From Sphingomonas xanthus (GTDB taxonomy: Bacteria > Pseudomonadota > Alphaproteobacteria > Sphingomonadales > Sphingomonadaceae), in the NCBI RefSeq assembly GCF_007998985.1, contig NZ_CP041659.1, forward strand, positions 1,858,001 to 1,922,000: a stretch of DNA of 64,000 bases, given 5' to 3'. Position 1 is the first letter of the stretch. Every line of letters starts with the position of its first letter. Made by a program: the position numbers and the translations under genes. The notes beneath the pieces were generated by a model. That model did no database searches. It had not been told where the DNA came from and saw only the letters and a program-made list of their open reading frames with translations. Of this stretch, positions 8,250 to 17,271 are shown in pieces.

Positions 8250-8789
8250 ATGGCGGGCGCCACTGACGCGATCAGGGCGCTCGTCCGCACCATTCCGGAT
8301 TTCCCAAGGCCGGGGATCCAGTTTCGCGATATTTCGACATTGTTTCTCGACCGCGACGGCCTTGCTGCCACGGTCGATGCGCTCGCTGCGACGGTGACCG
8401 GGCCGGTCGACCTGGTCGCGGCGATCGAGGCGCGGGGGTTCGCTATCGGCGGGGCCTTGTCGGTTAGGTTGAACGCCGGACTGCTGCTGGTGCGCAAGGA
8501 CGGCAAGCTGCCCGGCGCGACCATCGCCGAGGATTATGCGCTGGAATATGGCCGCGACCGCCTTGCGATGCATGTCGACGCCTGTGCGCCGGGCGCCCGG
8601 GTTCTGATTGTCGATGACCTCCTGGCCACCGGCGGAACCGCCCTGGCGGCGGTGCGGCTGGTGCAGCGTGCGGGTGGCAAGGTCGTCGGCGCGCGCTTCG
8701 TCATCGACCTTCCGGGCCTCGGCGGAGGCCGGGCGCTGGATGAGGCCGGGATCGATGTCGTGAGCCTCCTGGCGTATGAGGGCGACTAG
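8250..8789 (+). CDS. apt: Adenine phosphoribosyltransferase
   Basis: 179 aa. Salvages adenine to AMP with PRPP (cytosol). The N-terminal segment Ile-Pro-Asp-Phe-Pro-Arg-Pro-Gly-Ile-Gln-Phe-Arg-Asp-Ile-Ser is a strong Apt hallmark. The PRPP loop VLIVDDLLATGGTALA is at about residues 115-130. ATG at 8250 starts 11 bases after the petC stop, so apt is probably read through from the bc1 operon; a longer in-frame extension over the petC end is rejected. A 7-bp hairpin at 8799-8822 after the stop has no T run and is not clearly a terminator. Confidence 0.96.
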   Translation: MAGATDAIRALVRTIPDFPRPGIQFRDISTLFLDRDGLAATVDALAATVTGPVDLVAAIEARGFAIGGALSVRLNAGLLLVRKDGKLPGATIAEDYALEYGRDRLAMHVDACAPGARVLIVDDLLATGGTALAAVRLVQRAGGKVVGARFVIDLPGLGGGRALDEAGIDVVSLLAYEGD

Positions 8790-8883
8790 CTGGCGGCACT
8801 GAACCCCTGCTGAATGGTTCAGTCGAGGTTCAAGGCGAAAAAGATAATATTCACAATGCGTTCCTCAAACGCGGAGAGTGAAT

Positions 8884-9444
8884 ATGATTGCGTCCCCCCT
8901 TAAACTCGCTGCCTTGTCGGTCGCGGCGGTCATCGGACTGTCGGCCTGCACCACCCCCTATGGCTATAGCGGCGTGTCGGTTGGCGTCGGGAATGCCGGC
9001 TATTACGATCCCTATTATCGCGGATACGATTATGGCTACGGCTATGATTACCGACCAAGCTACGGCTACGGCTACGGCTACGGCTCCCGTTACCCGTCCT
9101 ACGGCTGGTACAGCGGCTATTATTATCCCGGCACCGGCTATTACGTCTATGCGCGAGACGGCAAGCGGCATCGCTGGTCGAAAGCCCAGCGGCGGCATTG
9201 GGAGCAGCGTCGCGACCGGCGCCAGGTCCGCGAAAATTGGGAAGGCTTTCGCCGGGACGTGCGCGGCGAGCAGCGCGAGCTGCGTCGCGACGTTCACGAC
9301 AATCGTCAGCAATATCGGTCCGGCGAGATCGACAAGCGCACGCTGAAGAAGGAAAACCGCAAGGAGCGGCGGGAATATCGTCGCGAGGTCGCGGAAGATC
9401 GGCGCGAGCTGCGGCGCGAGAACCGGCGTGATCGCCGCGATTAA
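8884..9444 (+). CDS. Tyr/Gly-rich then Arg/Asp/Glu-rich lipoprotein
   Basis: 186 aa. A lipobox (Leu-Ser-Ala-Cys) ends the signal at about residue 22. Residues about 38-85 are a Tyr-Gly low-complexity region, and residues about 95-186 are made almost only of Arg, Glu, Asp and Gln with heptad-like spacing, probably a long charged helix or coiled coil. The signal and composition recall sphingomonad outer-envelope lipoproteins with no known role. ATG at 8884 has GGAGAG seven bases upstream; a GTG at 8878 is less likely. The stop overlaps that of the convergent MaoC gene in TTAA. Confidence 0.8.
   Translation: MIASPLKLAALSVAAVIGLSACTTPYGYSGVSVGVGNAGYYDPYYRGYDYGYGYDYRPSYGYGYGYGSRYPSYGWYSGYYYPGTGYYVYARDGKRHRWSKAQRRHWEQRRDRRQVRENWEGFRRDVRGEQRELRRDVHDNRQQYRSGEIDKRTLKKENRKERREYRREVAEDRRELRRENRRDRRD
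9061..9084 (+). repeat. Hexanucleotide repeat (TACGGC)4
   Basis: Four perfect copies of TACGGC encode Tyr-Gly four times, flanked by diverged copies on both sides (from about 9034). The unit is six bases, so slippage would change the number of Tyr-Gly pairs but keep the frame. Confidence 0.85.
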
Positions 9445-9890
9445 TCGGCCGGCTTGCGCAGCATCAATACGATCGACGTATAGCGCATTACCGGTTCGCC
9501 ATGTTGGTTGGTAACCGTCGTTTCCGTCCGGAAGCTGCCGATATTCGGCTTTGACCGGGACGGGGTTTTCTCGACGATCGTCCCCGTGACCGTGAGGCGG
9601 TCGCCGGGATAGACCGGCTTCAGCCAGCGCAGTTCATCGATCCCCGGAGAGCCCAGACCGGCCTGTTCGGTGGCGACGACGTGGCGGGCGATCACCGCCA
9701 TGGTCATCGCCGTGGTGTGCCAGCCCGACGCGGCGATTCGCCCGAAATGAGTCCGGGCCGCGGCTTCGTCGCTCAGATGGAACGGCTGAGGGTCATATTT
9801 CTGCGCGAATTCAATGACCTCTTCGCGGGTCACGTCATAATGGCCGAACAGCGTAGTGGCGCCGACCTCGATATCTTCGAAATAGATCAT
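9441..9890 (-). CDS. MaoC-like (R)-specific enoyl-CoA hydratase/dehydratase
   Basis: 149 aa, a single hot-dog domain. The catalytic pattern is visible as Asp-Pro-Gln-Pro-Phe-His near residue 33 (Asp and His dyad), followed by Phe-Gly-Arg-Ile-Ala-Ala-Ser-Gly-Trp-His around residues 49-58, as in the MaoC family acting on acyl-CoA or beta-hydroxyacyl thioesters. The true substrate cannot be told from the sequence. It is a single gene with its own ATG. No CoA-pathway genes adjoin it, and it overlaps the lipoprotein gene tail to tail by four bases. Confidence 0.88.
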   Translation of the reverse strand: MIYFEDIEVGATTLFGHYDVTREEVIEFAQKYDPQPFHLSDEAAARTHFGRIAASGWHTTAMTMAVIARHVVATEQAGLGSPGIDELRWLKPVYPGDRLTVTGTIVEKTPSRSKPNIGSFRTETTVTNQHGEPVMRYTSIVLMLRKPAD

Positions 9891-9990
9891 CCCGCTTCAT
9901 CGCCCTTTTCATGCTGGGCGGAAAGTCCTAATTTGCAACTCATTGTCGGGGTGCTTGGCGGCGCCATATTCCTGCGGCTAGGACTGGCGC

Positions 9991-11598
9991 GTGGGGAGCG
10001 CATCATTTCATCGCTGGCATCCGCGCCTTCTTGAGGCGGCGCTGGCGCTCCACGACAATCGGCTCGACGTCGCGGAACGGCTGTTGAAGCCGCATCTCAA
10101 GGAGGACCCGTTCGATGCCCGGGCGATCCGCATGCTTGCAGAACTTGCTTGGCGGATCGGCCGACTCCATGATGCCGAGCATCTGCTTCGCAGGGCGCTG
10201 GAAGTGGCGCCGGGATTTACGGCGGCACGGGCGCAGCTGGCGCTGGTGCTCGGGCGGATGGGCCGGCCCAGCGAAGCGCTGCCGTTGCTCGACGCACTGT
10301 TCGAGGCCGATGGCGAAGACATCAGTCATCGTAACCTCAAGGCGGCGACGCTCGCCCGCCTCGGCGACTTCGAGGACGCGATCTCCCTTTACGAAAGCGT
10401 TATCGAGCGCGCGCCCAACCAGCCCAAAGTGTGGATGAGTTACGGCCATATGCTGAAAACCGTCGGGCGGCAGGCGGACGCCATCGCCGCCTATCGCCGG
10501 GCGATTGCGCTGAGCCCTCGGCTCGGCGAGGCCTGGTTCAGCCTGTCCAACCTCAAGACCGTGAAATTTGATGCCAGCGACGTCGCGGCGATGGAAGCCA
10601 CGCTGGCGGATGAGGCGCTGGTCGAGGAGGACCGCTTTCATCTCGAGTTCGCGCTAGGCAAAGCAATGCACGACGCAGGGCTGGCAAAGCGGGCCTTCGG
10701 GCATTTCGAGCGCGGCAACGCCCTTCGCCGCAAGGGGCAGCCTTATCGCCGCCAAGACATGTCCGGAGCAGTCGATCAAGCCATCGCGACCTTTACTGCG
10801 GAGGCTCTGGCAGAGCGGCCGGGCGGCTGCGACGCGCCCGACCCGATCTTCATCGTCGGGATGCCGCGCGCCGGATCCACTCTCGTCGAACAGATTCTCG
10901 CCTCGCACTCGCTGGTCGAAGGCACATCAGAGCTGCCCGACCTGCCGGCACTGGCCCGCCGTGCCCCTGGCTATCCCGGCAGTGCGCTGCTTCTGAGCGG
11001 GGAGGAGCGGACCTCGATCGGGCGCGAGTATCTCCAGCGCGTGTCCGTCCAGCGGCGGACCGAAAGACCCTTTTTCATCGACAAGCTGCCTAACAATTGG
11101 CTCTACGTGCCGTTCATCCAGCTCGTGCTCCCTAATGCCAGAATTATCGACGCGCGACGCCACCCCCTCGGCTGTTGCTTTTCTAACTTTCGCCAGCATT
11201 TCGCCCGCGGCCAGGCCTTCACCTACGACCTGGCCGACGTCGGCAGCTATTATCGCGACTATGTCCGGCTGATGGCCCATGTCGATGCGCTGCTTCCGGG
11301 CAAGGTCCACCGCGTAATCTACGAGCGGATGGTTGACGATACCGAAGCGCAGGTGCGCGCGCTGCTGGCCCATTGCGGGCTGGAATTTGAACAGGCCTGC
11401 CTCGATTTCCACCAGACCGACCGGGCGGTCCGCACCGCCAGTTCCGAACAGGTTCGCCAACCCATCTACCGCGACGCGACCGAGGAGTGGCGCGCCTATG
11501 AGTCGTTCCTCGATCCACTTAAAGAGGCACTAGGAGACGTTCTAGAAGCCTATCCCGAAGCGCCGGGTTTCAACCAAATCAACGGGTTGGACATTTAA
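9991..11598 (+). CDS. TPR-repeat sulfotransferase
   Basis: 535 aa. Residues about 10-190 are tetratricopeptide repeats (repeated Ala-Leu/Gly-Arg helical hairpins such as Gly-Arg-Leu-His-Asp-Ala-Glu and Gly-Asp-Phe-Glu-Asp-Ala). From about 285 a sulfotransferase domain begins with the 5'-phosphosulfate loop IFIVGMPRAGSTLVEQ (286-301), and Asp-Ala-Arg-Arg-His-Pro near residue 390 fits the 3'-phosphate-binding region. The family uses PAPS to sulfate peptides, lipids or sugars; the substrate here is unknown. It starts with GTG at 9991 and lies 79 bp before a TonB-dependent receptor on the same strand. Confidence 0.88.
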   Translation: MGSASFHRWHPRLLEAALALHDNRLDVAERLLKPHLKEDPFDARAIRMLAELAWRIGRLHDAEHLLRRALEVAPGFTAARAQLALVLGRMGRPSEALPLLDALFEADGEDISHRNLKAATLARLGDFEDAISLYESVIERAPNQPKVWMSYGHMLKTVGRQADAIAAYRRAIALSPRLGEAWFSLSNLKTVKFDASDVAAMEATLADEALVEEDRFHLEFALGKAMHDAGLAKRAFGHFERGNALRRKGQPYRRQDMSGAVDQAIATFTAEALAERPGGCDAPDPIFIVGMPRAGSTLVEQILASHSLVEGTSELPDLPALARRAPGYPGSALLLSGEERTSIGREYLQRVSVQRRTERPFFIDKLPNNWLYVPFIQLVLPNARIIDARRHPLGCCFSNFRQHFARGQAFTYDLADVGSYYRDYVRLMAHVDALLPGKVHRVIYERMVDDTEAQVRALLAHCGLEFEQACLDFHQTDRAVRTASSEQVRQPIYRDATEEWRAYESFLDPLKEALGDVLEAYPEAPGFNQINGLDI

Positions 11599-11621
11599 GT
11601 TCGAGCCTGCAACTTTTCCGT

Positions 11622-11650
11622 TTGACAAGGGGCAGGCCGTCTGTCGCTAT
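11622..11650 (+). promoter_or_regulatory. Possible sigma-70-type promoter for the TonB receptor gene
   Basis: A perfect TTGACA (11622-11627) is followed after 17 bases by CGCTAT (11645-11650). The -35 match is exact and the spacing ideal, but the -10 is poor. It lies 28 bases before the receptor start codon, so it would give a short leader. It is a candidate only. Confidence 0.35.
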
Positions 11651-11677
11651 CCGGTTACCAGTCTGATGGGGGCATCA

Positions 11678-14260
11678 ATGACTAACCGGACGATCCGCGC
11701 GCTTACGCTTGGCCTGCTTGCTTCCACCGCTCTGGCGCAGCCCGCGCTGGGACAGGACAGTCCGGCGCCGACCGATCCCGCTGACCAGCCTTCGGTTGCC
11801 GCAGCCCAGACCGCCCCTGACGATCGCGACATCATCGTTGTCACTGCGCAGAAGCGCGAGGAAAATCTCCAGGACGTGCCGATCAGCGTCCAGGCGATCG
11901 GTACCCGCCGGCTTGACCAGCTGAACATCGCCAACTTCGAGGATTATACCAAGCAGCTTCCGTCCGTCGCCTATCAGACCGCCCAGCCCGGTCTGACCGT
12001 CGTCTACATGCGCGGCGTAGCCAGCGGCGGCGATGGAAACCACTCGGGTTCGCTGCCGTCGGTCGGAACCTATCTCGACGAACAGCCGGTGACGACCATC
12101 GGTGGCACGCTCGATATCCATATCTATGACATTGCACGGATCGAAAGCCTCGCCGGTCCGCAGGGCACGCTTTACGGCGCGTCGAGTCAGGCGGGTACGA
12201 TCCGCATTATCACCAACAAGCCTGAGCTGGGCGTCACCTCGGGCCGGGTCGATGCGGAAATCAACAAGGTGGCGCACGGCGGCTGGGGCGGAAAGCTGGA
12301 CGGCATGGTCAATCTGCCTATTTCGGAGCGGATGGCCTTCCGCGGGGTCGCCTTTTACCAGCGCGACGCCGGCTATATCGACAATGTGTTCCGCGAACGC
12401 AGCTATTATGTGTTCGACGATGACGTCGCCGACATCACGATCGACAATGCCGACCTGGCGAAGAAGAACCACAACGACCAGCGGATCTATGGCGGCCGAG
12501 CCGCGCTGAAGGTCGACCTCGACGACAATTGGACCGTGACTCCGACAGTGTTCCACCAGAACCTGAAGGCCGACGGATTTTTCGCCTATGACCCCAATAT
12601 CGGCGACCTCAAGATCGACCGTTATTTCGACGAGGTCCGCAAGGATCGCTTCACCCAGGCGGCGCTGACGATCGAAGGCAAGATTGCCAATTTCGACATC
12701 ACCTACGCCGGCGCCTACCTCAACCGCAAAACCTATACGCTAAGCGATTACAGCGATTATGCCGACACTTATGACGCGCTCTATGCGGACTATAACCCGG
12801 ATTACGGCGGGCTGGCCTATTTCTATTATCTCGATGGCGCGGGAAATTTCATCGATCCGCGCCAATACATCATTGGCACCGACCATTTCAAAAAGCTGAG
12901 CCAGGAAATCCGCATCGCCTCTCCGGCGGACCGGCCGTTCAGGGTCATTGCCGGCGCTTTCTATCAGCGGCAGTCAAACCAGATCCATCAGGATTATCGC
13001 GTTGACGACCTGGCCCCCGAACTGTCGGTCAACGGCTTAGCCGGGACATTGTGGCTGACCGAACAAAATCGCGTCGATAAGGATTATGCCCTGTTCGGCG
13101 AGGCCAGTTTCGACGTCACCCCGCAGGTGACCATCACCGCTGGCGGGCGCCTGTTCAAATATGACAACACGCTGATCGGTTTCTTCGGCTTCGGCCGCAA
13201 TCCGGGCGATGGCGGCGATGGTCCCTTTTCGGCCTTTCCGCGCAACGGCGCCGGATCGAGCCGGACGGGTGTTGCCCAATGCTTCACCGAAAGCGGGGAG
13301 CGGCTCTACGATCGCGATACCGACAGCTATGCAAGCGACCGGACACTGCTGCCCGGTCTGCGCGGTGCACCTTGCACCAATTTGGCGGAATATGAGGACG
13401 GCAAGCTCAAGCCCAAACGGGCCAAGGGCAGCGGGTTCACCCACCGGCTAAACGCCACATACAAGCCCAACGACGACCTGATGTTCTATGGCACCTGGTC
13501 ACGCGGCTTCCGTCCGGGCGGCCTCAATCGGCGGGCGGACATCGCGCCTTATGATCCGGACTATCTCACGAATTTCGAAGTCGGCTGGAAAACCACTCTC
13601 GCCGACGGCCGGCTCCGCTGGAACGGTGCCGTCTACCACCAGAAATGGAACAAGTTTCAGTTCAGCTTCCTCGGGGCGAACAGTTTCACGGAAATTCAGA
13701 ATGGGTCGGACGCAAGGATCAATGGCGTCGAAACCGACGTCAGCTATGCTCATCGCGGCCTGACCATCAACGCCGCCGCGGCCTATACCGACGCCAAGAC
13801 AACCGGGACCATTTGCGCCGCCAACGGCGATGAACCGCCTTGTCCCGACAGCTTCGTCGCGGCCGAAAAGGGCACGCGGCTGCCGATCACCCCGCGTTTA
13901 AAGGGGAGTGTCACGGCACGCTACAGCTGGCCTGTGATGGCCGCCGCGCGCGCCCATGTTCAGGCGGGCGTGGCCTATCAGGGAAGCGCGCCGGCAACGC
14001 TTCGCACGCAGATCCTGTGGGTTGGCACCGGCGGCATCGTCAATCCGCGCGAAGTGCTTGGCAAGATCCGTGCGTCGACCCTGGTCGACGTGGCCGGCGG
14101 GATCAGCTGGCAGCGCTACAATATCGAACTTTATGTAGCCAACCTGTTCGATAAACGGAATGACCTGAGCCGGTTCGTCACCTGCTCAAGCTGTTTCCAG
14201 ACCAAGATCCTGCCGGGCACGCCGCGAACCATCGGGCTTCGGGTCGGCACCCGCTTCTGA
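11678..14260 (+). CDS. TonB-dependent outer-membrane receptor
   Basis: 860 aa. A signal peptide (to about residue 25, ending Ala-Leu-Gly-Gln) precedes a TonB box-like Asp-Ile-Ile-Val-Val-Thr-Ala at about residues 48-54. The plug domain follows with Ala-Gln-Lys-Arg-Glu-Glu-Asn-Leu-Gln-Asp-Val-Pro-Ile-Ser, then a beta barrel that ends in the canonical C-terminal Phe. This subfamily is widespread in sphingomonads for uptake of glycans, peptides or siderophores, and the ligand cannot be deduced. No cobalamin riboswitch or Fur box is obvious. ATG at 11678 has GGGGG upstream, so it is preferred to ATG at 11666. Confidence 0.93.
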   Translation: MTNRTIRALTLGLLASTALAQPALGQDSPAPTDPADQPSVAAAQTAPDDRDIIVVTAQKREENLQDVPISVQAIGTRRLDQLNIANFEDYTKQLPSVAYQTAQPGLTVVYMRGVASGGDGNHSGSLPSVGTYLDEQPVTTIGGTLDIHIYDIARIESLAGPQGTLYGASSQAGTIRIITNKPELGVTSGRVDAEINKVAHGGWGGKLDGMVNLPISERMAFRGVAFYQRDAGYIDNVFRERSYYVFDDDVADITIDNADLAKKNHNDQRIYGGRAALKVDLDDNWTVTPTVFHQNLKADGFFAYDPNIGDLKIDRYFDEVRKDRFTQAALTIEGKIANFDITYAGAYLNRKTYTLSDYSDYADTYDALYADYNPDYGGLAYFYYLDGAGNFIDPRQYIIGTDHFKKLSQEIRIASPADRPFRVIAGAFYQRQSNQIHQDYRVDDLAPELSVNGLAGTLWLTEQNRVDKDYALFGEASFDVTPQVTITAGGRLFKYDNTLIGFFGFGRNPGDGGDGPFSAFPRNGAGSSRTGVAQCFTESGERLYDRDTDSYASDRTLLPGLRGAPCTNLAEYEDGKLKPKRAKGSGFTHRLNATYKPNDDLMFYGTWSRGFRPGGLNRRADIAPYDPDYLTNFEVGWKTTLADGRLRWNGAVYHQKWNKFQFSFLGANSFTEIQNGSDARINGVETDVSYAHRGLTINAAAAYTDAKTTGTICAANGDEPPCPDSFVAAEKGTRLPITPRLKGSVTARYSWPVMAAARAHVQAGVAYQGSAPATLRTQILWVGTGGIVNPREVLGKIRASTLVDVAGGISWQRYNIELYVANLFDKRNDLSRFVTCSSCFQTKILPGTPRTIGLRVGTRF

Positions 14261-14374
14261 TCGGCGAGCGCCGCCGTTCGTCGAAAAGGGCAGGTCACAG
14301 GGGGAGCGGCGCTTGCGCCAGCCGAAGGCCCATGCAGGCTTGCGCGTAATTCCATTCAGGGACTTTTTTCGATC

Positions 14375-15979
14375 ATGACATTTCGCGTTCAACAGGGGCT
14401 GCTGCTTGCGGCGGCGACGGTCGCGCTCGGTGCGCCGGCACGGGCCAATGACATTGCCCGGGTCATCGATGAGGGAATGAACCGCAGCCAGGTGATGGCA
14501 ACGGCGCATGAGCTCGTTGACGGGATCGGCGCGCGGCTGACCAACTCGACCGGCATGCGCCGCGCGGAGAAATGGGCCGAGCATAAGATGCAGTCCTATG
14601 GACTGAGCGATGTCCGCCGCGAAGGCTTCGAATTCGGCCGCGGCTGGGATCTCATCGACAGTGAGGTGCGCATGGTCGCGCCGCGCCCGATCAAGCTGAC
14701 TGCCATCCCCGTCGCCTGGACTCCACCGACAGACGGCACGCTTCGCGCCGAGGTGGTGATGGCGCCGATCAGTGAGCGACGCCATTTCGCCGCCTATCGC
14801 GGCAAGCTGCGCGGAAAGATTGTGCTGATCAGCCTGCCTGGCGACGGCAGTGAGCCGACCGAACCCTATTTCCGGCGCCACGACAGCGCCGGGCTTGGCA
14901 AGCTCGACGAGTATCGCCAGCCCGAACACAGCCATGATTCGCTCGAAGAGCGGCTAAAGCGCAACAAATATGCCGCCGACCTCGACAATTTCCTGGCCAG
15001 CGAGGGCGCGCTGGCGTGGGCGCGCATTTCCTATCGCGACGGCAAGCTGGTCCATGGCGCCGGCTACAGCCATCATGTCGGCACAACCCCAAAACTGCCA
15101 GGGATCGAGATCGCCGCCGAGGACTATCGCCGGCTTGCGCGCTTCGCCAAAAATGGTCCGGCACCGGTGCTGGAGATTCGCTCCGACGTGCGTTTTCTCG
15201 ACCAGGACAGCCAAGCCTATAATATCATTGGCGAAATCCCGGGCAGCGATCCGCAGGCCGGCTATGTCATGGCCGGCGCCCATCTCGACAGCTGGGCGGC
15301 AGCCGACGGGGCGGTCGACAATGGCGCGGGCAGCGCGGTCGTGCTCGAAGCCGCTCGCATCCTGAAGACGTTGGGCGTCCGTCCCAAACGGACCATCCGC
15401 TTCGCGCTTTGGGGCGCGGAGGAACAAGGCCTATACGGCAGCCTTGCCTATATCGAACGCCATATCGCGTCCCGCCCCGTTCCGTCCGGGACGCCTGCGG
15501 CGCAACGGGTGAGCTATTGGCGCGAAGGTTGGCCAATCGCCAAGAAGGCCGGCTACGGCCAGCTTAAGGCCTATTTCAACATGGACAATGGGTCGGGCAA
15601 GCTGCGCGGCGTCTATGCCGAGGGCAATCATGGCGCGGTGCCGCTGCTCAAGGAGTGGATGAGCCCATTCGCCAGCATGGGCGCGACCGCCGTCGTCGCG
15701 GCGCCGACCGGCGGAACCGACCATGTCTACATGCAGGCGGTCGGCGTTCCCGGCTTCCAATTTGTCCAGGACCCGCTCGATTATGGATCGCGGCTGCACC
15801 ACAGCAGCATCGACACTTTCGACCATATGAAGGCGGCCGATCTGCGCCAGGCGTCGGTGGTGATGGCCGGAATGCTGCTGGCGGCGGCCAATAGCGAGAA
15901 GGAGTTACCGCGGCCGCCGCTGCCAACGCAGCCACTGCCGACCGATCCCTTCGACTATCAATTTCCTAAGGACGAATAG
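14375..15979 (+). CDS. Secreted M28-family zinc metallopeptidase
   Basis: 534 aa. Signal peptide residues 1-24. A protease-associated-like insert (about 100-270) precedes the catalytic domain. Metal and catalytic residues fit family M28: His303 and Asp305 (GAHLDS), Asp316 (VDNGAGS), Glu349-Glu350 (WGAEEQGL), Asp404 (NMDNG) and His475 or 476. Relatives are periplasmic or extracellular amino- or carboxypeptidases. It follows the TonB receptor by 114 bp on the same strand, which suggests it cleaves peptides related to the receptor ligand. That link is inference from position only. Confidence 0.9.
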   Translation: MTFRVQQGLLLAAATVALGAPARANDIARVIDEGMNRSQVMATAHELVDGIGARLTNSTGMRRAEKWAEHKMQSYGLSDVRREGFEFGRGWDLIDSEVRMVAPRPIKLTAIPVAWTPPTDGTLRAEVVMAPISERRHFAAYRGKLRGKIVLISLPGDGSEPTEPYFRRHDSAGLGKLDEYRQPEHSHDSLEERLKRNKYAADLDNFLASEGALAWARISYRDGKLVHGAGYSHHVGTTPKLPGIEIAAEDYRRLARFAKNGPAPVLEIRSDVRFLDQDSQAYNIIGEIPGSDPQAGYVMAGAHLDSWAAADGAVDNGAGSAVVLEAARILKTLGVRPKRTIRFALWGAEEQGLYGSLAYIERHIASRPVPSGTPAAQRVSYWREGWPIAKKAGYGQLKAYFNMDNGSGKLRGVYAEGNHGAVPLLKEWMSPFASMGATAVVAAPTGGTDHVYMQAVGVPGFQFVQDPLDYGSRLHHSSIDTFDHMKAADLRQASVVMAGMLLAAANSEKELPRPPLPTQPLPTDPFDYQFPKDE

Positions 15980-16036
15980 GGCAGGGTCCAGCCGTCCTTC
16001 CCGCGGCCACGGCGGCGCGATGGCCCTCCGCTGCGC

Positions 16037-17137
16037 TCAGACGTTGAACTTGAAGTGGAGGACGTCGCCGTCCTTCACGATATATTCCTTGCCTTCCTGC
16101 CGCAGCTTGCCGGCGTCGCGGGCGCCGGCCTCGCCGTTCAACGCGACATAATCGTCATAGGCAATCGTCTCGGCGCGGATGAAGCCCCGTTCGAAATCGG
16201 TGTGGATTTCGCCGGCCGCCTGGGGTGCCCTGCTGCCTTTCTCGACCGTCCAGGCCCGCGCTTCCTTGGGGCCAACGGTGAAAAAGGTGATGAGGTGAAG
16301 CAGGTCGTAGCCGGCACGGATGACGCGGGCGAGGCCAGTTTCGTGAAGGCCCATTTCTTCAAGGAAAGCGATACGCTCGTCCATGTCCATGCCGACGAGA
16401 TCGGATTCGATCGCCGCGGAAACGATGACGGCATTGGCGCCTTCGGCCTTGGCCTTATCGAACACCGCTGCACTGTAGGCATTGCCCTCCGCCGCCTCAT
16501 CCTCGTTGACGTTACAGACATAGAGCACTGGCTTGGCGGTAATCAGCTGCGCCTGCGCGAAGAGGCGCGCTTCCTCGTCGTCCTTGGGCTGGGTGAGGCG
16601 AGCCGGCTTGCCTTCACGCAGCAGCTCCAGTGCCTGGCCGAGGACCGAAGCGGCGATCTTCGATTCCTTGTCGCCCTGCTGTCCCCGCTTGATGAGGTTG
16701 GGGACGCGCTTTTCCAGGCTTTCGAGGTCGGACAACAGCAATTCGGTCTCGACCACCTCGGCATCGGCGATCGGGTTCACATGATTGTCGACATGCTGGA
16801 TGTCGTCATTTTCGAAACAGCGCAGGACATGGACGATGGCATCGACTTCCCGGATGTTACCGAGGAACTGGTTGCCAAGTCCTTCGCCCTTCGATGCGCC
16901 CTTCACCAATCCGGCGATGTCGACAAAGGCGAGCTGGGTTGGGATGATTTTGGCGGACGAGGCGATGGCCGCCAGCTTGTCGAGCCGCGGGTCGGGAACC
17001 GCGACTTGGCCGACGTTGGGCTCGATCGTGCAAAAAGGGTAGTTGGCGGCCTGCGCCGCCTGCGTTTCTGTCAGCGCGTTGAACAGGGTTGACTTGCCGA
17101 CGTTGGGCAGGCCGACGATACCGCATTTAAAGCCCAT
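16037..17137 (-). CDS. ychF: Redox-regulated ATPase YchF (Obg family)
   Basis: 366 aa. Obg-like P-loop protein that prefers ATP and binds ribosomes; in bacteria it is a negative regulator of oxidative-stress responses. The Walker A loop GLPNVGKST follows the N-terminal Met-Gly-Phe-Lys-Cys-Gly-Ile-Val. [11 protein letters not shown] switch region and the C-terminal TGS domain ([11 protein letters not shown]) are intact. The frame extends upstream to 17266, but the Met at 17137 is the conserved start. Divergent from the diguanylate cyclase. Confidence 0.96.
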   Translation of the reverse strand: MGFKCGIVGLPNVGKSTLFNALTETQAAQAANYPFCTIEPNVGQVAVPDPRLDKLAAIASSAKIIPTQLAFVDIAGLVKGASKGEGLGNQFLGNIREVDAIVHVLRCFENDDIQHVDNHVNPIADAEVVETELLLSDLESLEKRVPNLIKRGQQGDKESKIAASVLGQALELLREGKPARLTQPKDDEEARLFAQAQLITAKPVLYVCNVNEDEAAEGNAYSAAVFDKAKAEGANAVIVSAAIESDLVGMDMDERIAFLEEMGLHETGLARVIRAGYDLLHLITFFTVGPKEARAWTVEKGSRAPQAAGEIHTDFERGFIRAETIAYDDYVALNGEAGARDAGKLRQEGKEYIVKDGDVLHFKFNV

Positions 17138-17271
17138 GAAATCTCGATCCTTTTGGTTGCCGAGGCCTCTAGGGCGGCTGGCGGTCAAAAACCAGTGCCC
17201 GCCGCCATCGGTCAATGCATCCGTTTTGGTGGCAATTGATCGAAATCCGCCCATTGCGTTAACCACTATCG

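Noticed and set aside
8799..8822. Hairpin CTGAACC/GGTTCAG after apt as a terminator
   Set aside because: The stem is real but no T run follows on either strand.
9061..9084. Phase-variable switch by TACGGC slippage
   Set aside because: The unit is six bases, so changes in number cannot shift the reading frame; only length polymorphism is possible.
16055..17092. Open frame of 345 codons on the plus strand across ychF
   Set aside because: It is the antisense of the ychF P-loop protein; no signal or motif and it begins inside the ychF coding sequence.
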